Assembly: GCF_000310205.1 (NCBI RefSeq)
Contig: NZ_AMXE01000006.1
Coordinates: forward strand, 1 to 64,000
Reading direction: 5' to 3'
From: Thauera linaloolentis 47Lol = DSM 12138
Lineage (GTDB): Bacteria; Pseudomonadota; Gammaproteobacteria; Burkholderiales; Rhodocyclaceae
Length of the DNA: 64,000 bases
The translations under genes and the position numbers were made by a program. Under the pieces are notes generated by a model. It was not told where the DNA came from, made no database searches, and saw only the letters and a program-made list of their open reading frames with translations. This document shows positions 6,773-14,839 of the stretch, piece by piece (positions within the stretch are counted from its first letter, which is position 1; the number at the start of each line of letters is the position of its first letter).

Positions 6773-7915
6773 TCAGTACGCGGAGTGCTCGTTCTCGCGG
6801 ATATAGGCGGCGGTGACCTTGCCGGCCATGACCTTGTAGGCCCAGCCGGTGTAGGCGACGATGATCGGCATGAAGATCAGCGTGGCCCAGAACATGATGC
6901 CCAGCGTGCGATGGCTGGAAACCGCGTCCCACACCGTGAGACTGGCGCCGGGGGCGGTGGAGGAGGGCATGACGAAGGGGAACATCGAGACGCCGGCGGT
7001 GCCGATGACGCCCGTGATGGCGAGGGAAGAGGCCACGAATGCGGCCAGCGTGCGGCGCTTGCGGACCAGCAGCAGCGCGGCGATGCCGCCGGCGTAGGCC
7101 AGGGCGGGCACGAGCACCGTCAGCGGCGCCTTGCCGTAGTTCGCCAGCCAGGCGCCGGACTGCGCTTCGACCGTCTTGGCCAGTGGGTTGGGCAGGGCCG
7201 CGGCATCCACCGCTGACGTGATCGCGTAGCCGAAGCTGCCGTTGGCGATCCACAGGCCGGCCGCGCTGAAGCCGGCGAGCATCAGCACGCCGAACACCAG
7301 CGCGGCGGTGATGGCGCGGCGCTGGATGTCGCCTTCGGTACGGTGGGCGAGGTAGATCGCGCCGTGGCAGGTGATCATCGCCGTGCTCACCACGCCGGCC
7401 AGCAGCGCGAAGGGGTTCAGCAAGGCCCAGAACGAGCCGGTGTAGTAGGGCACCAGCGTGTCGTCGAAGTGGAAGGGCACGCCCTGCAGCAGATTGCCGA
7501 AGGCCACGCCGAAGATCAGCGGCGGCACCGCGCCGCCGACGAAGAGGCCCCAGTCCCAGGTGCTGCGCCAGACGGCGTTGTGGATCTTGCTGCGGTAATC
7601 GAAACCCACCGGGCGGAAGAACAGCGCCCACAGCACCGCCAGCATCGCCCAGTAGAAGCCGGAGAAGGCCGTGGCGTAGACGATCGGCCATGCTGCGAAG
7701 ATGGCGCCGCCGCCGGTGATGAACCAGACTTGGTTGCCGTCCCAGTGCGGCCCCACGGTGTTGATGATGATGCGGCGTTCTTCGTCGTTCCTGCCGGCGA
7801 AGGGCAGCAGCGTGCCGACGCCCATGTCGTGGCCGTCCATGATGGCGAAGCCGACGAGCAGCACGCCCACCAGCAGCCACCAGATGAGTTTCAGGGTCGG
7901 ATAGTCGAAAATCAT
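6773..7915 (-). CDS. cydB: Cytochrome bd ubiquinol oxidase subunit II
   Basis: A 380-residue integral membrane protein with eight to nine helices. It opens MIFDYPTLKLIWWLLVG and contains GFAIMDGHDMGVG, then GPHWDGNQVW, both hallmarks of CydB. With CydA it forms the quinol oxidase that reduces O2 to water without pumping protons. It is 15 bp downstream of cydA and upstream of cydX in a five-gene operon. The length is that of E. coli CydB (379). Confidence 0.97.
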   Translation of the reverse strand: MIFDYPTLKLIWWLLVGVLLVGFAIMDGHDMGVGTLLPFAGRNDEERRIIINTVGPHWDGNQVWFITGGGAIFAAWPIVYATAFSGFYWAMLAVLWALFFRPVGFDYRSKIHNAVWRSTWDWGLFVGGAVPPLIFGVAFGNLLQGVPFHFDDTLVPYYTGSFWALLNPFALLAGVVSTAMITCHGAIYLAHRTEGDIQRRAITAALVFGVLMLAGFSAAGLWIANGSFGYAITSAVDAAALPNPLAKTVEAQSGAWLANYGKAPLTVLVPALAYAGGIAALLLVRKRRTLAAFVASSLAITGVIGTAGVSMFPFVMPSSTAPGASLTVWDAVSSHRTLGIMFWATLIFMPIIVAYTGWAYKVMAGKVTAAYIRENEHSAY

Positions 7916-7930
7916 GATCGTGGCTCCGGG

Positions 7931-9487
7931 TCAGGCATGTTGCGCTTCGTTCTGGTAGCGGCCGGTACCCAGGCTGCCCGGTCCCTGGCGGGCGAAGCGG
8001 ACCATCAGATACATCTCGACGATCAGCAGCAGGGTGTAGAAGCCGACGAAGCCTGCGAGCGAGCCGTACAGGCTCTCCACCGTCAGCGTCGACACCGACA
8101 GGTGGGTGGGCAGCACGCCGTAGATGGTCCAGGGCTGGCGGCCGTATTCGGCGACGAACCAGCCCATCTCGCAGGCGAGCCATGGCATGGGCAGGAAATA
8201 CAGCGCCCATTTCAGCAGCCACGGCCGCTGGGCGAAGTCACCCTTGACCGAATGCCACAGGGCCAGGCCGAACAAGGCCAGCATGGCAAAGCCCAGCGCC
8301 ACCATGATGCGGAAGGTCCAGAACAGCGGCGCGACCCTGGGCAGGGTGTCGCGTGCGGCGCGGTCGATCAGCTCGGGGGTGACGTCGTCCATCGAGGCGA
8401 CGTATTTCTTCAGCAGCAGGCCGAAACCGAGATCGTCCCTGACCTGTTCGAAGGCTTCGCGGGCGGCCGTGTCCCGGGGGTTCCGGCGCAGGGTTTCGAG
8501 CCGCTTCACGGCCTCGATGCCGACCGTCACCCGCTCGCGGTTCTTCGCGTAGATCTCATTCAGGCCGGGCAGCGTCTTGTCGAGCGAGCGCGTGCCGATG
8601 ATGCCCATGGCCCAAGGGATGTGGAGGGCGAAGTCGTTCTTCATCCCGGCCTCGTCGGGCAGGGCGACGAGGTTGAAGCTGGCCGGCGCAGGCTCGGTGT
8701 CCCACATCGCTTCCATCGCCGCGAGCTTGGTCTGCTGTGCTTCGCCCAGCGCGTAGCCCGATTCGTCGCCGAGCACGATCACCGAGCAGATCGAGGCGAA
8801 ACCGAAGGCTGCTGCGATGCGGAAGCTGCGCTTGGCGAATTCGACATCGCGCCCGCGCAGCAGGTACCAGGCCGAGATGGACAGCACGAACATCGCCCCG
8901 GTCACGTAGCCGGCCGACACCGTATGCACGAACTTGCCCTGCGCCACCGGATTGAACACCACCGCCCAGAAATCGGTCAGCTCCATGCGCATGGTCTCGT
9001 AGCTGAATTCGGAGCCCACCGGGTTCTGCATCCAGCCGTTGGCGATGAGGATCCACAGCGCCGACAGGTTGGTGCCCACCGCCATCAGGATCGTGACCAG
9101 CAGGTGCTGCTGGCGCGACAGGCGGTCCCAGCCGAAAAAGAATAGGCCGATAAAGGTCGATTCGAGGAAGAAGGCCATCAGCCCCTCGATCGCCAGCGGC
9201 GCGCCGAAGATGTCGCCCACGTAATGCGAGTAGTAGGCCCAGTTGGTGCCGAACTGGAACTCCAGCGTGATGCCGGTGGTGACGCCCAGCGCGAAATTGA
9301 TGCCGAACAGCTTGCCCCAGAAGCGGGTCATGTCCTTGTAGATCGTCTTGCCGGTCATGACATAGACGCTTTCCATGATGACCAGCATCCAGACCATGCC
9401 GAGCGTAAGCGGCACGAACAGGAAGTGGTACATCGCGGTGGCGGCGAACTGCAGCCGCGACAGGTCGACGAGTTGCTCACTGACCAT
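7931..9487 (-). CDS. cydA: Cytochrome bd ubiquinol oxidase subunit I
   Basis: A 518-residue subunit carrying all haems. His21 (AMYHFLF) and His188 (GKFVHTVSAGY) are the conserved haem ligands, and GWFVAEYGRQPW is the signature near the quinone and haem sites. The length matches E. coli CydA and implies a long Q-loop type (residues about 245-380 hydrophilic). The enzyme has high oxygen affinity and, as a class, resists sulfide, cyanide and NO. The ATG at 9487 lies inside the end of cydP (11-nt overlap), so translation is probably coupled. Confidence 0.98.
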   Translation of the reverse strand: MVSEQLVDLSRLQFAATAMYHFLFVPLTLGMVWMLVIMESVYVMTGKTIYKDMTRFWGKLFGINFALGVTTGITLEFQFGTNWAYYSHYVGDIFGAPLAIEGLMAFFLESTFIGLFFFGWDRLSRQQHLLVTILMAVGTNLSALWILIANGWMQNPVGSEFSYETMRMELTDFWAVVFNPVAQGKFVHTVSAGYVTGAMFVLSISAWYLLRGRDVEFAKRSFRIAAAFGFASICSVIVLGDESGYALGEAQQTKLAAMEAMWDTEPAPASFNLVALPDEAGMKNDFALHIPWAMGIIGTRSLDKTLPGLNEIYAKNRERVTVGIEAVKRLETLRRNPRDTAAREAFEQVRDDLGFGLLLKKYVASMDDVTPELIDRAARDTLPRVAPLFWTFRIMVALGFAMLALFGLALWHSVKGDFAQRPWLLKWALYFLPMPWLACEMGWFVAEYGRQPWTIYGVLPTHLSVSTLTVESLYGSLAGFVGFYTLLLIVEMYLMVRFARQGPGSLGTGRYQNEAQHA

Positions 9488-9674
9488 GGGTTTCTCCTGC
9501 GGTCGATTGTTGTTTGCTGGCCATCGGAGCGGAGACCTGCCTGGCCATGGTCGTGGCGTCGACGGTGACGTGCGCGTCGCGGACGAAAGCCCACCACAGC
9601 GCGGTGATCAGCGCGAGCTTGAGTAGGACGACGAGGACGAGGTGGCGCAGCAGGCCTTGGTCCGGCAGGTTCAT
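9477..9674 (-). CDS. cydP: Putative cytochrome bd small subunit CydP
   Basis: A 65-residue protein, first gene of the cyd operon. A single membrane helix (about residues 9-29, ending LWWAFVRD) is followed by HVTVDATTMA and a polar tail. This arrangement upstream of cydA, with the WWAFVRD end, matches the small protein annotated CydP in many beta- and gammaproteobacteria. Its function is inferred from context. The stop codon overlaps the cydA start by 11 nt. An FNR-like box lies 68-81 bp upstream. Confidence 0.82.
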   Translation of the reverse strand: MNLPDQGLLRHLVLVVLLKLALITALWWAFVRDAHVTVDATTMARQVSAPMASKQQSTAGETHGQ

Positions 9675-9741
9675 GAGCGGGCTCCGGGAGTCTGCCCTGC
9701 CTGTATCAAGCGCCGTGCCAGTGCGGCACGTGTCGTGATTT

Positions 9742-9755
9742 TTGAGGTAAATCAA
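9742..9755. promoter_or_regulatory. FNR/ANR box of the cyd operon
   Basis: TTGAGGTAAATCAA differs from the FNR consensus TTGAT-N4-ATCAA at one of ten conserved positions. It lies 68 bp upstream of cydP. Low-oxygen activation of cytochrome bd by FNR/ANR-type regulators is well known. If the site acts at -41.5, transcription would start near 9707. Confidence 0.7.
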
Positions 9756-10036
9756 AGATCAATGCTGTATATGGCAGGTATGCGGCGGTGGCCCAGGACA
9801 GTGGATTCGCCCAATGTGGCAGCAAAGGTGCCAATATGGCTGCCAGTGGCAGTGTTTCTTGGCGGCGCAGCGCAGGGGCGCATGGATCGACGGAAGTTCG
9901 TTCCGCGTGGCAGTCGGGCGTCAGATTGCTGCCAGTTCTGGCGCTCGTGGCGCATGCGGCGGCATCCTGCGCTTGCCGGAATCCGTGATGGGCAAGGTTT
10001 TCCGAAGCTGGCATGAGCGTTGCTACATGAAGGGCA
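9756..10036. other. Intergenic region, no gene recognised
   Basis: Together with the following RNA element, this is the divergent gap between cydP and petA. The frames that stay open on either strand are Arg/Ala/Pro/Ser-rich with no family resemblance. I see no ribosome site and no repeat. A possible extended -10 (TGCTACATG, 10022-10029) lies at its end and would start transcription at about 10036. Confidence 0.5.
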
Positions 10037-10141
10037 GAAGCGGGGCTGGGCCGTGGCAGCCACCAAGACCGTCTTTCCTCTGCGGTCATGACCCCCCGTG
10101 GCGACACCTCGGCCGATTTCTCCGGCCCCGCTTCTTTTTTT
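10037..10141 (+). ncRNA. Candidate structured RNA or leader attenuator upstream of petA
   Basis: GAAGCGGGGC (10037-10046) is perfectly complementary to GCCCCGCTTC (10125-10134), and seven T follow at 10135-10141. Inside, GGCCG (10049-10053) pairs with CGGCC (10110-10114). Smaller hairpins are possible: GTGG-CAG-CCAC, GACCG/CGGTC and the palindrome GGTCATGACC. The whole would make a closed RNA of about 105 nt ending in an intrinsic terminator, 43 bp before petA. A weak extended -10 at 10022-10029 would start transcription exactly at its 5' end. I do not recognise it as a known family. Confidence 0.45.
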
Positions 10142-10184
10142 GCGCGTTCGCGCACCTGCAGAAAATTCCCTGGAGATGTAGAAC

Positions 10185-10775
10185 ATGTCCGATACGCTGA
10201 AGGAGCGCCGCCGGCTCCTGATCGCAAGCTCCGGTGCTGGTGCGGTGGCCGCCGCTGCGACAGCCGTGCCCTTCGTTGCCAGCCTGACGCCTTCCGACCG
10301 CGCGCGTGCCGCCGGTGCGCCGGTCGAGGCCGATGTCGGCAAGCTGGCGGCAGGCGAGATGATGACCGTGGAGTGGCGCGGCAAGCCGGTCTGGATCCTG
10401 CGCCGCACGCCCGAGATGCTCGCTGCGCTCGAGGCGCATGAGCAGCGTCTCGCGGATGCCGCCTCCGAGGAGCCGCAGCAGCCCGGCTACGCCTCCAACC
10501 GCCATCGCTCGATCAATCCCGAGTATCTGGTGGTGATCGGTATCTGCACCCACCTGGGCTGCTCGCCGTCGGAGAAGTTCTCGCCCGGGGCCGCCAGCGG
10601 CATGGGAGACGATTGGCCGGGCGGCTTCCTGTGCCCCTGCCACGGGTCGATCTTCGACCTTGCCGGGCGCGTCTTCCTGAGCCAGCCGGCGCCGACCAAC
10701 CTGGAGGTGCCGCCCTACAAGTGGCTGGCGGATACGCTCGTGCGGATCGGCGAGGACGATAGCGCCCCGGCCTGA
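10185..10775 (+). CDS. petA: Rieske iron-sulfur protein of the cytochrome bc1 type
   Basis: A 196-residue protein with a Tat-like N-terminal anchor ([15 protein letters not shown], then a hydrophobic helix to about residue 36). The Rieske domain has Cys121-Thr-His123-Leu-Gly-Cys126 and Cys150-Pro-Cys152-His153. These give the two His and two Cys that bind the 2Fe-2S cluster plus the disulfide pair. In the bc1 complex it takes electrons from ubiquinol to cytochrome c1. Ribosome site GGAG precedes ATG 10185. The expected petB and petC do not follow; the next gene is on the opposite strand. It is therefore an orphan copy or a relocated subunit. Confidence 0.93.
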   Translation: MSDTLKERRRLLIASSGAGAVAAAATAVPFVASLTPSDRARAAGAPVEADVGKLAAGEMMTVEWRGKPVWILRRTPEMLAALEAHEQRLADAASEEPQQPGYASNRHRSINPEYLVVIGICTHLGCSPSEKFSPGAASGMGDDWPGGFLCPCHGSIFDLAGRVFLSQPAPTNLEVPPYKWLADTLVRIGEDDSAPA

Positions 10776-10791
10776 ACGTCGGGCGCGGGCC

Positions 10792-12567
10792 TCAAGGGCC
10801 GTTTCCGTCCCGGTCCTGCCGGGCGGTTTCGGCGGCGAGCGTGCTGAAGGCTTCGGCCTGGGTCATGAAGATGCGCCCGGACAGCCATTCGGAGATTTCG
10901 CTGCGTTCCAGTCCGTCGCGCAGCGGGCCTTTCAGCTCGGATAGGTGCAGCTGGATGCCCTTGGCGCGCAACTCGCGGTCGAGCTGCATCAGCACTTCGA
11001 GCCCGGTCAGATCGATGCCATTCACGCCGCTCATCATCAGCACCACATGCCGCAGTTGCGGACGCCGGGCCATGGCCGACGACAAGGTCTCGGAGATCCA
11101 GCGGGAGTTGGTGAACACCAGGCTCTCATCGACCCGGATCGACAGCACCTGCGGTAGTGTCTCGACTTCGAAGCGATTCACGTTGCGGAAGATCTCGGTG
11201 CCGTCCAGCCGCCCGACCTCCGTCCAGTGCGGGCGGGCGGTACGCTGGAGCAGCAGGCCGATGGCGGCGATCACGCCGGCCAGCAAGGCCTCCTTGATGC
11301 CCACGAACAGCGTCAGCGCCGTCACCGCCGCCATCAGCGCGAATTCGGCGCGGGAATAGCGCCATGCCAGCAGGAAGGGGGTGAGGTCGATCATCGACAG
11401 CACGGCGACGATGATGGTGGCCGCCAGCACCGCGCGTGGCAGGTATTGCAGCACGTCGCCGAGCAGGATGATGGCCAGCGCGAGCAGGGCGGCGGTCCAC
11501 ACCCCGGCCATGCGCGTGCGGGCATTGGCGTTGAAATTGATGATGCTGCGCGAGAAGCCGCCCGTCACCGGCATGCCGCCCGACACCCCGGCTGCCGCGT
11601 TGGCGGCGGCGAGGCCGAACAGCTCGCGGCGGGGCGAAATCTTCTCGCCGCGCCGCGCGGCAAGGGCCTCGGCCACGGCCAGGCTTTCGACGTAGGCGAC
11701 CAGCCCGAGCAGGGCCGCCGGGGCGAACAGATCGAGCCAGACGGCGGGCGGCGCGTCCCACAGCTTCGGGAACGCCATGCCTTCGCCCAGGCTGATCCGC
11801 CCCGACAGAGCCACGCCCTCGTTCAACTGGGGAAAGCCCGCGACCCAGGCGATGGATGCTGCAACCACGACGAGGGGGGCGGTGCGTGCCAGCAACTGCG
11901 CAGTGCGCGCTTCGAAGCCCAGTGCTTGCAGCATGCGGCTGCCGTGCTGGCGGAGGACCCACAGCGCGAGCAGCGCCAGCAGGCCGACGGTGGCCGTGGT
12001 GAGGTGTGGCGCCGCGCCTTCGCTGGCGGCGATCGAGCGGCCCAGCTCGACGACCGTGCTGCCGCCGACCGGCGCGCCCAGCAGGGCCGGGAGCTGACCG
12101 ATGGCGATCACCAGCGAGGCGCCGGTGATGAAGCCGTGCAGCACCGGCGCGCCCAGCAGGGCGGCCAGGGTCTCCAGCCGGAACAGGGCGGCGACGAGGC
12201 AGACGGCGGCGATCTCCAGCGACAGCACCAGTGCCGCGAGATGGGGGGAAATGCCGTGGTCGATGGCGACGCCGCCGATCGCCTGCGCGGTCATCATCGC
12301 CAGCACCGCCACCGGCCCCACGGCGAGCGTGGTGCTGGAGCCGAAGGCGGCGTAGGCGATGGCCGGCAGCAGGCTCGCCATCACGCCGACCACCGGCGGC
12401 AGGCCGGCGAGGATGGCGTAGGCCAGGCTCTGGGGCACCAGCAGGATGGTGACGATGACTGCGGCGACCAGGTCGTCGGCCAGCGCCGTGCGCCGGTATC
12501 CGGCCCAGCGCTGGGCGAGGGAGGGGCGGCGGGGCGTGGCGCTGGCGGGCATCGGCGGGATGCTCAC
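10792..12567 (-). CDS. SulP family anion transporter with STAS domain
   Basis: A 591-residue protein. The membrane part has 10-14 helices, including the SulP signature region (DDLVAAVIVTILLVPQSLAYAILAGLPPVVG) and GMPVTGGFSRSIINFNANARTR. A C-terminal cytoplasmic STAS domain follows (about residues 450-575; VLMMSGVNGIDLTGLEVL is the core strand-helix). SulP proteins carry sulfate, bicarbonate or other anions. The GTG start at 12567 overlaps the TGA of the MBL gene (GTGA), indicating coupled translation; an ATG at 12552 is an alternative. Pairing with a persulfide-dioxygenase-like protein suggests sulfite or sulfate as cargo, but bicarbonate is also possible. Confidence 0.9.
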   Translation of the reverse strand: MSIPPMPASATPRRPSLAQRWAGYRRTALADDLVAAVIVTILLVPQSLAYAILAGLPPVVGVMASLLPAIAYAAFGSSTTLAVGPVAVLAMMTAQAIGGVAIDHGISPHLAALVLSLEIAAVCLVAALFRLETLAALLGAPVLHGFITGASLVIAIGQLPALLGAPVGGSTVVELGRSIAASEGAAPHLTTATVGLLALLALWVLRQHGSRMLQALGFEARTAQLLARTAPLVVVAASIAWVAGFPQLNEGVALSGRISLGEGMAFPKLWDAPPAVWLDLFAPAALLGLVAYVESLAVAEALAARRGEKISPRRELFGLAAANAAAGVSGGMPVTGGFSRSIINFNANARTRMAGVWTAALLALAIILLGDVLQYLPRAVLAATIIVAVLSMIDLTPFLLAWRYSRAEFALMAAVTALTLFVGIKEALLAGVIAAIGLLLQRTARPHWTEVGRLDGTEIFRNVNRFEVETLPQVLSIRVDESLVFTNSRWISETLSSAMARRPQLRHVVLMMSGVNGIDLTGLEVLMQLDRELRAKGIQLHLSELKGPLRDGLERSEISEWLSGRIFMTQAEAFSTLAAETARQDRDGNGP

Positions 12568-13424
12568 AGCAGGTCGAGCGGGATCTTGAGGTAGCGCACG
12601 CCGTTGTCTTCGGGCGGGGGGAAATTGCCGGCGCGCACATTGACCTGGATGGACGGCAGGATCAGCGTGGGCATGGCCAGGGTCTTGTCGCGGGCGCTGC
12701 GCATGGCGACGAATTCCGCTTCGGTGACGCCGTCATGGACGTGGATGTTGTTCCTGCGCTGTTCGGCGACTGTCGTTTCCCAGGCCGCCGCGCGGCTTTC
12801 GGGCGGGTAATCGTGGCACAGGTGCAGGCGGGTTTCGGGCGGCAGGGCCAGCACCTTGCGGATCGAGCGGAACAGCGTGGCGGCGTCGCCGCCGGGGAAG
12901 TCGCAGCGCGCGGTGCCGTAGTCGGGCATGAACAGGGTGTCGCCGACGAAGGCATCGCGGCCGACGACGTAGGTCAGACAGGCGGGCGTGTGCCCGGGCG
13001 TGTGCATCACCGCGACGTCGAGTGTGCCGATGCGGAAGCGTTCGCCATCCTCGAACAACTGGTCGAACTCGACGCCGTCGGTATTCATGTCCTTGGCGTT
13101 GAAGACCTGCTTGAACACGCCTTGCACCTGGCGGATGTGGGCGCCGATGGCGATGCGCCCGCCCAGTTGCTGCTTGAGGTAGGGCGCGGCCGACAGGTGG
13201 TCGGCGTGGGCATGGGTCTCCAGCAGCCAGTCGACCGCCAGCCCGGCCTGGCGCACGTGGGCGATGACCGCATCGGCCGAGGCGCGGGACGTGCGGCCCG
13301 ACTTGGGGTCGTAGTCCAGCACGCTGTCGATGATCGCGGCCCGGGCGGTTTCCGGGTCGGAGACGACATGGGTGACGGTGAAGGTGGCGGGGTCGAAGAA
13401 GGACTGTATCCGGGCGTGTTTCAT
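12564..13424 (-). CDS. MBL-fold hydrolase, persulfide dioxygenase-like
   Basis: A 286-residue metallo-beta-lactamase-fold protein with metal ligands in THAHADHLSAA, MHTPGHTPAC and VGDTLFMPDYGTARCDFPGG. The last stretch is the pattern of the ETHE1/Blh group. Several members oxidise glutathione persulfide to sulfite with a mononuclear iron. ATG 13424 starts a compact protein; the frame stays open upstream to 13880, but that stretch overlaps the next gene and is not protein-like. It overlaps the SulP gene by 4 nt. The sulfur context (SQR operon 6 kb away) favours persulfide oxidation. A hydrolase of the glyoxalase II type is the alternative. Confidence 0.85.
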   Translation of the reverse strand: MKHARIQSFFDPATFTVTHVVSDPETARAAIIDSVLDYDPKSGRTSRASADAVIAHVRQAGLAVDWLLETHAHADHLSAAPYLKQQLGGRIAIGAHIRQVQGVFKQVFNAKDMNTDGVEFDQLFEDGERFRIGTLDVAVMHTPGHTPACLTYVVGRDAFVGDTLFMPDYGTARCDFPGGDAATLFRSIRKVLALPPETRLHLCHDYPPESRAAAWETTVAEQRRNNIHVHDGVTEAEFVAMRSARDKTLAMPTLILPSIQVNVRAGNFPPPEDNGVRYLKIPLDLL

Positions 13425-13503
13425 GTGGAAGGCCTCGTGTGTCCGCTGGTGGAAAGCCGTGCCGGCGGGGACGGTCTCGGGGGGTGTTCGTCGTGCTGTT
13501 CGC

Positions 13504-13932
13504 TCAGTACCGGATGTCGATGCCGATCTCCCTGGCGGCTGTGCCGGCGGCCAGTTCGAATGCGCTGTCGTCGAACGCGGGGGGGCCGGAAACCACGGGG
13601 TTGTTCGACAGGCCATAGCCTTCGGTCGGGAACATGCCGAAGCGGCGGTTGAGTTCGCCGTTCCCGTCTTCATCATGGTAAGCCATGATCGCGTAGCGCC
13701 CTGGCGGCAGCGCTTCGAAGCTGACCCGTACTGTGCCTGCCTCGGCGGCAACCTGGCGCACGGCAAAGGCCTGTGCTTCCTTGCGGAAGGTCTTGGGGTC
13801 GGCGTACAGCCCCACGCGGATGCTGCCGCGTGCGTGCTGGATGCCGGCCAGCGTGACGTCGAGCCTCGTGTCCTGAGCAAGGGCGTTGGTGGCGGATGCG
13901 CAAAGCAGCAAGGCGAGCAGGCGGGGTTTCAT
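13504..13932 (-). CDS. DUF2141 family secreted protein
   Basis: A 142-residue protein with a signal peptide (MKPRLLALLLCASATNALAQ, cut near ALA-QD). One beta-rich domain matches the DUF2141 pattern: LDVTLAGI..GSIRVGLYAD, LPPGRYAIMAYHDEDGNGELN, FGMFPTEGYGLSNNP, then PPAFDDSAFEL. The family is periplasmic or surface-exposed with no known activity; the DEDGNG loop recalls calcium-binding loops. ATG 13932 is the start that gives a clean signal peptide, with ATG 13941 as an alternative. It lies 79 bp upstream of the MBL gene on the same strand, so it may share its transcript. Confidence 0.82.
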   Translation of the reverse strand: MKPRLLALLLCASATNALAQDTRLDVTLAGIQHARGSIRVGLYADPKTFRKEAQAFAVRQVAAEAGTVRVSFEALPPGRYAIMAYHDEDGNGELNRRFGMFPTEGYGLSNNPVVSGPPAFDDSAFELAAGTAAREIGIDIRY

Positions 13933-14110
13933 GGCGTACATGGGGTGTGGAGGTCTCGAAGTCATAAATATAAGCAAATTCTTATCAATAAGTCCAATTC
14001 GCCCTTGGAGGCGGGTCGGCGGGGGCGTCCTTGTCCAGGGGCCACGCAAGTGGGCATGCGGCAAGGCTCTGCGGCATACTGGACATTTTCCACCCCACGG
14101 AGTGCTTGCC

Positions 14111-14716
14111 ATGAAGCTTTACTACAAGTCGGGCGCTTGCTCGCTGTCGCCGCACATCGTCCTGGAAGAGCTCGGCCTGCCCTATGAAGCGGAGGCCGTC
14201 GATCTCCAGACCAAGGTGACCGCGAGCGGCGGCGACTTTACCCGGACCAATCCGAAGGGCTATGTGCCCGCCCTCGAACTGGACGGCGGCGAGGTGCTGA
14301 CCGAGGGGCCGGCGATCGTCCAGTATCTGGCCGATCTCGTTCCGGAGAAGAAGCTGGCGCCCGCCAACGGCACCCTGGCGCGCTACCGGCTGCAGTCGTG
14401 GCTTACCTTCATCGGCACCGAACTGCACAAGTCCTGCAGTCCGTTCTTCAATCCGGCTTCGGGCGATGCGTGGAAAGCCGCGGCAAAGGCCAATCTCGAA
14501 CGCCGGCTGGAGTACATCGACCACGAACTGGCCGGCAGGGCCTACCTGATGGGTGAGGACTTCAGCGTGGCCGATGCCTATCTGTTTACCGTGCTGGGCT
14601 GGATGGGCTACATCCAGTTCGACCTGGCTCGCTTTTCGAATCTGGTCGCCTTCCAGGCACGCGTGGCCGCGCGTCCGGCGGTGCAGGCGGCACTGAAGGC
14701 CGAGGGTCTGGCCTGA
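14111..14716 (+). CDS. gstA: Beta-class glutathione S-transferase
   Basis: A 201-residue GST. It opens MKLYYKSGACSLSPHIVLEE, and Cys10 is the residue that forms the mixed disulfide with glutathione in bacterial beta-class enzymes. NPKGYVPALELDGGEVLTEG holds the glutathione-binding cis-Pro and Glu-Ser/Gly elements, and FSVADAYLFTVL is the N-capping box of the helical domain. It matches E. coli GstA along its whole length. The enzyme conjugates glutathione to electrophiles in the cytoplasm and is monocistronic here. Divergent from DUF2141 across 178 bp. Confidence 0.93.
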   Translation: MKLYYKSGACSLSPHIVLEELGLPYEAEAVDLQTKVTASGGDFTRTNPKGYVPALELDGGEVLTEGPAIVQYLADLVPEKKLAPANGTLARYRLQSWLTFIGTELHKSCSPFFNPASGDAWKAAAKANLERRLEYIDHELAGRAYLMGEDFSVADAYLFTVLGWMGYIQFDLARFSNLVAFQARVAARPAVQAALKAEGLA

Positions 14717-14839
14717 CCGTCAGGCTGTGCCCACCGCAGCGGGCATGCGCCGGGGCGGCGGGCACGCCTGGCAGGCAGTGTGCCGTGCAGTCCCCGGGTA
14801 CGTGCCCGCGCAGGTGTCGAGCGGGATGTGGGCGGATGG

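Noticed and set aside
7343-9145. A 600-codon plus-strand open frame opposite cydA/cydB
   Set aside because: It is antisense to certain cyd genes and has a repetitive acidic/Gln/His composition without any domain.
10086-10643. A 185-codon minus-strand frame opposite petA and the RNA element
   Set aside because: Antisense to the certain Rieske gene; no motif or start signal.
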